From assembly GCF_019320115.1 (NCBI RefSeq), contig NC_089591.1, positions 61,451,798-61,515,797 of the forward strand: 64,000 bases of DNA, given 5' to 3'. The position numbers were made by a program, and so were the translations under genes. This DNA is from Miscanthus floridulus. Taxonomy: Eukaryota > Streptophyta > Magnoliopsida > Poales > Poaceae. How positions within the stretch are numbered: the stretch's first letter is position 1; each line of letters begins with the position of its first letter. Positions 58,621 through 64,000 of this stretch are shown here, in pieces. The notes under the pieces were generated by a model. That model did no database searches. It worked only from the letters and a program-made list of their open reading frames with translations, and was not told the DNA's origin.

Positions 58621-59403
58621 AGATGTCAACGGGGAATTCCCCGTCGGGGGTTCCTGCCCCATCCCCCTCCCCGCGGGGGCAAATTTCCCCCATCCCCGCA
58701 ACACGTGAAGCACGCTCGCCGCCGCCGTTGTGGACGCCATCGACAAGCACGTGGCCAGGAGCGGCCACCTCGCCCGCGGATCTGACCACCACGGTCGCAG
58801 ATCCGCCTGGAGAAGCCGCTGGAGGTACGCCGTCGCCCACACCTGCGAGAGGGAGGCCGTGCCGCCCCGCGCGATGCCGCCACGGGTGGGCCACCACACC
58901 GAGGATCCGCCCGGGCCCGACCTAGATCCGCGTTGCCCCGCCATAGATCCACCCGGCCTCGGCATGGATCTGCGCCGCCGAGTGCTGTGAGGGCCGCTCG
59001 CCTTGATCCACGCCGGAGGGAGGAGAGAGGACGCCGCTACGGAGGGAGGACAGCGCCGTGAAGGAGGGAGGAGAGGGCGCGCGCCAGCAGAGACGAGGAG
59101 GCGGGCGTGGAGCTGCGCGGCGTGAGCGGGGTGTTGGAGAATTAGGGTTTGGACGGCGCGTTATATACCTCCGCGACTGGGCCTTTACATGGGCCGACGC
59201 TTGCTGCGTGCTTTGCGGCCTCGTGGGGCGGGTTGGCGGGGATCGGGGTCGGGGACCAGGCAACCATCCCCGTCCCCGCCATCCCCGACGGGGACAGCCT
59301 TCCTACCAAATATTTCCCCGTGGGGATTAATTTTCCCCCATCCCCATCCCCTAATGGAAGAATTCCCCGCGGGGAATCGGGGATCGGGTCCCCGTTGACA
59401 TCT
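58621..59403 (-). mobile_element. TIR element (Mutator-like) carrying a promoter-like segment, 783 bp
   Basis: A perfect 15-bp inverted repeat AGATGTCAACGGGGA lies at 58621-58635 and 59403-59389. Flanks TTAACCAATG (58608-58617) and TTAAACCAATG (59404-59414) form a 9-10-bp target duplication, and the paralogous site near 57345 has one copy. Subterminal parts are palindromic GGGGATT/AATCCCC words. On the minus strand the interior reads like a host gene 5' end: GGCCCATG and AGGCCCAG (about 59200-59175), TATATAA (59164-59158), telobox AAACCCTAA (59152-59144), then a CT-rich leader and GC-rich sequence. No transposase was found. Confidence 0.7.
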
Positions 59404-59551
59404 TTAAACCAATGGAGCAGTTGGCGTAAAGCGTCCAGGTTCGGCGTGCCAACTGCCATGGTGCAACATGGCACTAGATTAATCTCCGGGCGCGTGGCCT
59501 CCACGCCGGTAGCCAGTATTCTTGGTAAGGCCAAAACGAATCTTATATATA
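59404..59551. repeat. Local duplication, second copy, part 2
   Basis: It continues the duplicated segment: GAGCAGTTGGCGTAAAGCGT, CAGGTTCGGCGTGCCAAC, GGGCGCGTGGCCTCCACGCC and AACGAATCTTATATATA, where the mariner-like element enters at a TA. Confidence 0.75.
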
Positions 59552-59887
59552 CTCCCTCCATATAGCTTTTGGATGTTGTCCTACGCAAATCCGTTAGTTG
59601 GGCAAAGGAAGTCGTCGCTGGCTTGCATGCGTTGTTTTGGACTGCAATGCCCCTGCTGCTTCGCACGCCACGCCGCCCGTTCAAGTGCTCATTTAATCAC
59701 CGCGCGCATTTAATCACCGTTCAAGTACTAGCAGCGCCCTACATGCTCGCTTTCCCACCAGGTACTCGTTCGCTTGCATGCGTGAGTACTAATAGCGCAG
59801 CCTCCGACGCTCACCTCACTTTCTTCCTCAACCGCGCCGCTTCGCCGCCGCGCACGCTGCTTCCTCGCCGACGCCGTCGACGCGGCC

Positions 59888-60328
59888 ATGGAGTCGGAAG
59901 CCACGAAGCTCGCTCGCGTTGTGGAGGTGGTGCCGGACTCAGAGTTTGAAGGGGCGCCAGACTCCATCTCCTCGGTGGAGGTGGCGCCGGACTCGGAGAT
60001 GGAGCTCGCGCCGGAGGAGCTCGCGCCGAAGTCGAAGGAGCCGGAGGAGGTCATCACGCCAGACTCCGAGATGGTGCCGGATTCCTTGCCGCCGGGCGCT
60101 TTTATATGCTCTCGCTGCGGTCTCGTCCACGCGGAATACAAACTCGGCGCCATGATTTACGCCGGCCTCGGCGAGTTTGACCGCAAGCTTTTCATTCCCG
60201 ATCTCGACAATGTCGTGATGGATGGCGATACTATCGTGCTACCTGCACACGTGCTCAAGATGCTCGACGAGAAGCGCGAGCATGAGCTAGCTGCCGGGAA
60301 GGAAGACGGGAAAGCACCGGTAAGATAA
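59888..60328 (+). CDS. Unrecognised 146-aa frame inside the mariner-like element (probable captured gene fragment)
   Basis: It starts with ATG in a good plant context (GCGGCCATGGAG). Residues 1-68 are acidic and proline-rich with four PDSE-type repeats (VVPDSEF, VAPDSEM, ITPDSEM and an APDSI variant). Residues about 75-80 show a single CSRCG zinc-ribbon-like half; the rest is a compact domain (LGAMIYAGLGEFDRKLFIPD, VVMDGDTIVLPAHVLKML). At its end the sequence reads GCACCG then GTAAGA (60319/60320), a strong splice donor, so the last residues are probably intron read-through and the true gene continued into another exon now missing. GC content and codon use differ from the adjoining transposase. 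Not recognised as any family; function unknown. Confidence 0.5.
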   Translation: MESEATKLARVVEVVPDSEFEGAPDSISSVEVAPDSEMELAPEELAPKSKEPEEVITPDSEMVPDSLPPGAFICSRCGLVHAEYKLGAMIYAGLGEFDRKLFIPDLDNVVMDGDTIVLPAHVLKMLDEKREHELAAGKEDGKAPVR

Positions 60329-60409
60329 ATAGCTTTAGTTCTAAATAAACGTTGCCTTTCTTTAGACTACAAACCACAACCGGAACAGAGTTTGCAAGTT
60401 GAATTTTAC

Positions 60410-60995
60410 CTCACTTCCATAAAACGCTGAACTAACCGTATGTGAACATCAAATTGATCAGCAACAATTTTAGTATCTTTCTTGCCCAGTTTCCCATTCT
60501 TGCTTCTAGCCAACAAAGCTTGATAAACTTGTTTTCGGAGCTCTTCAGACATTTCTTTCATCCTTCGGTGAGGTTCTTCAACTTGTTCTTCAACGGGAGC
60601 CTCCACAACATGTTCTACTTGTAAAAAAACCAAACATACTCAATCCAACAATACAAGATGTGTGAAGTACTAAAAGCAAGGAAGCGCACAATCTTACCAG
60701 CAAGATTTTGTACGAAATCCAAATCAACCGCGCCAAACTCGTCTAGTGGCAAGTTCAAATCAAATTCTATCAAAAGGAAGAATGGAGTATGAATACGACC
60801 GAACATTACATGGCACAACAAACAGGAAAGAAATGACACATTACCGTTGCCATTTTCCACCGGCAAATCGTCGTCATCGAGCTCGTCGACATCCTCCACC
60901 TGCCGGAAGTCTTCGTCGAGCTCGTCGGCATCCTCCACCCGCTGGCTGTCTTCATCTTCAACCGGAAGCTCGTTTAGATCAAATGGAATGGCCAT
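60410..60995 (-). pseudogene. Plant mariner transposase, N-terminal exons only
   Basis: Exons on the minus strand: 60995-60845 (MAIPFDLNELPVEDEDSQRV plus an acidic repeat region), 60766-60698 (EFDLNLPLDEFGAVDLDFVQ) and 60614-60410 (MKEMSEELRKQVYQALLARS, NGKLGKKDTKIVADQFDVHI and VQRFMEVR). The last is the helix-turn-helix DNA-binding region of Osmar-type plant mariner transposases. Joins use GT-AG and keep frame (each in phase 1). After exon 3 a donor (GTAAAA) remains but no catalytic exon follows. The product, about 141 aa, could at most bind DNA. Confidence 0.8.
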
Positions 60996-61458
60996 GTGTG
61001 AGTGTGAGTATGTGACGCTGGCTGTTTGTAGTTTGCACCGGTACATGAAGCTGCACGGGAGCTTTAAATAGGAACCCAAGCGTCACACGTCTTGAAAAAA
61101 AGAAACGCGGCCAGCGTGCGCGCCTAGCAAAATTTCGCGGCCAACTTGCGCACGAGCAAAAAAAAGAGCGCCTCACTACCGCGACTGGGAAAACTTGAGC
61201 GCCAACGCGCCAACCTCGCGCGCACGTCCGCTACAGGGCCATGCAAGCCTCCAACGCGCCATGCAAAATTGGGAACGCAGCAAAAAAAAAAGTCTCAGCT
61301 GCCTTAGGAGACGTTGTAACAACCAACCGAGGCGAATTTTTTTCATGTCCATGATACACCCTCAGCCCTATTTAATAAGGGCAAACAGAGAAAACTTCAC
61401 CTAAATTAATCACTCCTCGGTATGCTACTAAACGACGTCTAAAAGCTATACGGAGGGA

Positions 61459-61600
61459 TATATATATATATATATCTGCTCAGGCCAGTACGAAAATTAT
61501 GTGCAGTTCGAGTAAAACTAAAACAAAACTAGGGGAATGTGGCGTGTGGCGACCACGGGAACACGGTGCGACTCCGAACGACGCTCGACGCCGGTCGCCG
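61459..61600. repeat. Local duplication, second copy, part 3
   Basis: After a TATATA run, the phrases CCAGTACGAAAATTATGTGC, GCGTGTGGCGACCACGGGA and a CCGAACGACG end correspond to 57455-57560, so the duplicated segment resumes on the far side of the mariner-like element. Confidence 0.65.
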
Positions 61601-61940
61601 CCTCGTGGGCAGACAGCAGTGGTATCAGGGTATGGAAACTATACCCTGCATGGGCATGGCCATTGGGAGTTGGCCACAAAAACAAGATAGCCACGGTACT
61701 CGCTCGGACTTTACCAGTCCATGACAAAAACAACTATAGCGAGAAGTCAGGAACTCAGAATCCAACAGAAGCGTGCTGGCTATAGTTGTCGAGAAGCAAG
61801 AACATCTTTTTTTTTTACTACTACTATAGCCTGAGAAGCTAGAAGTCTGGGTGTGCTTTTACTAGAAGCAGGTTTTTCTGGCTGCATAGCACCGTGTTCA
61901 TGAGCATGTATGCAACTCCTTTTTACTACAAAGAATTCAG
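61601..61940. other. Intergenic, no gene seen
   Basis: Small overlapping frames without domains; a T-run at 61806-61816. Nothing else was recognised. Confidence 0.35.
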
Positions 61941-61944
61941 ATAT

Positions 61945-63215
61945 TTAAAGGCTTGTTTGGATCTATTAGTGCTAGTAGTTATAAGCTAAAATTAGCAAGT
62001 AGGGATTCAAATAGAAATCTGCTGACTATTAGCAAAGTGGAGGTGCTAACAATTTGTTCGTTAGGGCTTATTTGGATCTACTAGCATCTACAAGAGTCTT
62101 TTTAAAGCTCACTCTCTAAATCATCATTTAGAGAGTCATTTGCATAAAAAATCGCTTTCTATATCTATATACCCTCCAACAGTTTTTCTACATTTTTTTG
62201 ACCGGAAACTGTGGAGCAATAGCTCCCCAGTGCAGCGCCGAATATATTAAACAAGAGAGAGTACAAGCTAGAAAACTTACAAAGAAGTTAGCCAAGAACT
62301 AACTAAAAGGAGGAAACTCTAGACAGGCCTAAAGAGAAAAGAAGACCAAAACTATAAAGAGTTGAGCCAATTCATTACAGACAGGTGAAAGGCAGGGTTG
62401 ATTATGTGCAAGTGAAGCTTAACTTCATTAGCGAAGGACTGTTTCCATGTAGTCAAGGAGGACAGTTTTTCTAAATCTTATGTGCACTCTGAAGAGTCAT
62501 TGTCATTTTCTATCTCTAGAACCAAATAAAGAAGCTGTTGGAGGATATTTTTTTCATCAAAATCTCTATTCCTATCAATTAGGAATGATATAGGGAGTCT
62601 CTTGGAGTTGCTCTTAGCTAGCTAATTATTAGTAGAGATTGTTTCGATATCCACTTACTAATATTTTGCTAATATATGGTTAGCACCTACTAGTGAAACT
62701 AATAGTTAGTGGCTCTCTAGCTAATATAATTGGTCTATTAGCAGATCTATTCGGATCCACTAGTACTAATCTTAGTTGCTAACTATTACGACTAATGGAT
62801 CCAAACAGATCCTTAGTAGGTGGAGGATGCTAATAGCTCATAAATCTCCGATCAACTATCCAACCACCTATTAGCAAGGGATCAAACAGATCTCGCTAAT
62901 AATTATCTAGCTACTAATAGTTAGTAGCTATTAAAGCAACTTCAAGGGCCTCCCTATATCCTTTCTTATTACCAGGAATAAAGATTTTGGTGAATTTTTT
63001 TACTCTAACAACTTTTCAATTGGATCCCTAAATACGGCTATCCTCTATTCTGGATCTCTTGTTAGCCAAAGATGGAGACCGGATTAGCTCTCTATAGTGC
63101 GCACAAGTATATAGAAAAAATTGTTGGAGGGTGGAAAGATATAGAGAGCGATTTTGTATAAATATCTCTCTAAATGATGATCTAGAGAGTAAATTTAAGA
63201 AGGCCAAATAGCCAT
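61945..63215. mobile_element. Cluster of nested MITEs and a LINE-type tail
   Basis: 62093-62195 and 63085-63210 are inverted relatives (CTCTCTAAATCATCATTTAGAG, TCGCT.TCTATATCT and CCCTCCAACA..TTTTTCTA in one orientation and the reverse in the other), each looking like the arm of a MITE. Phrases CTTGTTTGGATCTATTAG, CTTATTTGGATCTACTAG and GGATCCAAACAGATCC (61952-62815) are arms of a second palindromic family, with TTAGTAGCTA-type words between. At about 62195-62230 a TTTTTTTGACCGGAAACTG phrase, preceded by a T-run, suggests the poly(A) end of a minus-strand retroposon. Exact limits were not resolved. Confidence 0.45.
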
Positions 63216-63895
63216 TTTCGTCCCTAAACTATCGCCCGAGGCTCAATTTGGCCCCTAAACTATCAAATTGTCCACTTTCATCCTTCAACAATCGATTTCG
63301 GACTCAATCTCGTCCGTTCCCCTTGACAGCACGCCACGTGGCCAGCTAGACATGCGTGATGTCTGTCCTGCCCCTCGCTCACTTCTTTACCCGTTGGCCG
63401 GCTGACGGTGTTTCCCTCTTCCCTGTTTCCTCCCTCTCGTCCTCGTCCTCTCTGTTCGCTCGTCCTCTCTGTTCGTCGTCGCCGCCGGAGAGGAAGACCC
63501 ACTGGCCGCCGGGTCCCCAGTTCCCTCTCCCTCGTCTGCTTCATTTGATTCATCTCCCCCGTCTCCCGCATCTGCTAGCTCCATCGCTCCCCCATCTGCT
63601 CACTCCATTGTGGAGGTGGCGACCGTTGTGCCTGTATCCCCATGGAGCATGGATCCAGGGAGGGGAGAGGGAGAAGGTCGACGCCAATAAGGGGAGTAGC
63701 ACCAGATCCCGGAGCGTCGAGTTCTGGCGCTCATGAAGCTGCGCGTGCTATGGAGGTGAGTACAGAGCTATTGGCGTTTGGGCTAGGGTTGATTTGAATC
63801 AGGGATTGATTTGATTTTTGATAAAAATTCGTCGATTTGGTGTAGCTTGAAACACTGCTTGAATAACATTCAGAGGGGGTGCTGGTGAGGACAGG
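63216..63895. other. Unclassified; repeat edge and a GC-rich, exon-like stretch
   Basis: 63220-63290 contains CCCTAAACTATC twice (GTCCCTAAACTATCG, GCCCCTAAACTATCA), a phrase common at grass repeat ends. 63360-63755 is CT-rich then GC-rich and ends ATGGAG followed by GTGAGT (63756), a possible first exon and donor on the plus strand. No domain is visible in any frame, so no gene is called. Confidence 0.3.
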
Positions 63896-64000
63896 TGAAA
63901 GGTCCTTGTTTGGTTTTGGTAATTGAGTGACAACTTAGGTAGACTAATTGTGTTTATGTGAGATACACAGGTGATTAGTCCACAGGTACATGTGTATGAG
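63896..64000 (+). repeat. Start of an LTR (copia, Maximus/SIRE-like), cut by the window edge
   Basis: From 63896 the sequence TGAAAGGTCCTTGTTTGGTT, then TGGTAATTGAGTGACAACTT and GTTTATGTGAGATACACAGG, resembles the LTR start of abundant grass copia elements. It is recognised from memory only; the other end and coding part are outside the window. Confidence 0.45.

Larger units (their letters stand above)
59552..61458 (-). mobile_element. Mariner-like element with unrelated gene cargo, 1.9 kb
   Basis: Ends: left CTCCCTCCATATAGCTTTTG; reverse complement of the right TCCCTCCGTATAGCTTTTAG, the Stowaway/plant mariner terminus. Similarity continues further inward (about 23 of 30). TA flanks both ends in a TATATA tract (59550-59551, 61459-61460). 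On the minus strand it starts with a TATA box (near 61070) and three exons of a plant mariner transposase N-terminus (60995-60410). The catalytic region is absent; in its place is a GC-rich plus-strand reading frame (59888-60319). The local duplication continues on both sides, giving independent support for the insertion limits. Confidence 0.75.

Noticed and set aside
58585..59263. Several long GC-rich frames on both strands
   Set aside because: They are side effects of high GC content in the TIR element; none has a domain, and the promoter-like signals place a transcription start inside them.

Overview
The window is nuclear DNA from a grass, probably an Andropogoneae-type genome of the sorghum, sugarcane or Miscanthus kind (inference). 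The evidence is a GC-rich first exon followed by AT-rich introns in the host genes, retrotransposon types typical of large grass genomes (Ty1/copia, Ty3/gypsy with a TGTCGGGGACC-type LTR end, L1 LINE), and many Stowaway, Tourist, hAT and mariner elements. No bacterial, organellar or RNA genes were seen.

Host genes. Two conserved genes lie tail to tail. The first is HOP/STI1 (plus strand, 12909-22502, 7 exons, 573 aa), the co-chaperone linking Hsp70 and Hsp90, with a perfect three-unit heat-shock element just upstream of its TATA box. The second is chloroplast elongation factor G (minus strand, 27326-23651, 4 exons, 769 aa with a transit peptide). A third probable gene (minus strand, 52220-51876) encodes an unrecognised 114-aa coiled-coil protein behind a non-coding first exon and a 5'UTR intron.

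Layout. 1-8899: tandem Ty1/copia array on the minus strand (LTR-internal-LTR-internal-LTR; 5430-bp period). 8900-12640: gene-free, with MITEs. 12641-22502: HOP. Its 6.6-kb third intron holds an antisense copia element (15150-21500; two 419-bp LTRs, PBS, PPT), and one of those LTRs is interrupted by a hAT element with a perfect 8-bp target duplication. 23651-27600: chloroplast EF-G and promoter. 27640-29149: transposon remnant with a 59-bp tandem array. 29150-44473: a decayed 15.3-kb Ty3/gypsy element, probably Tat lineage, with an antisense ORF region. 44500-47050: L1 LINE fragment, minus strand. 47050-57200: mostly gene-free, with MITE and CACTA-like remnants and the coiled-coil gene. 57237-61600: a local duplication whose second copy was entered by two gene-carrying DNA transposons. 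61900-63230: nested MITEs. 63896-64000: start of another copia-type LTR.

The most interesting part is 57237-61600. One paralogous segment (57237-57560) serves as an empty site for its neighbour. The neighbour is split by (i) a 783-bp TIR element with a 9-10-bp target duplication that carries what looks like a host promoter and 5' leader, and (ii) a 1.9-kb mariner-like element with Stowaway-type ends and a TA target site. The mariner-like element keeps only the N-terminal exons of its transposase; the rest is replaced by an unrelated GC-rich open reading frame ending at a splice donor, as in a Pack-TIR/Pack-MULE element but in a mariner frame.
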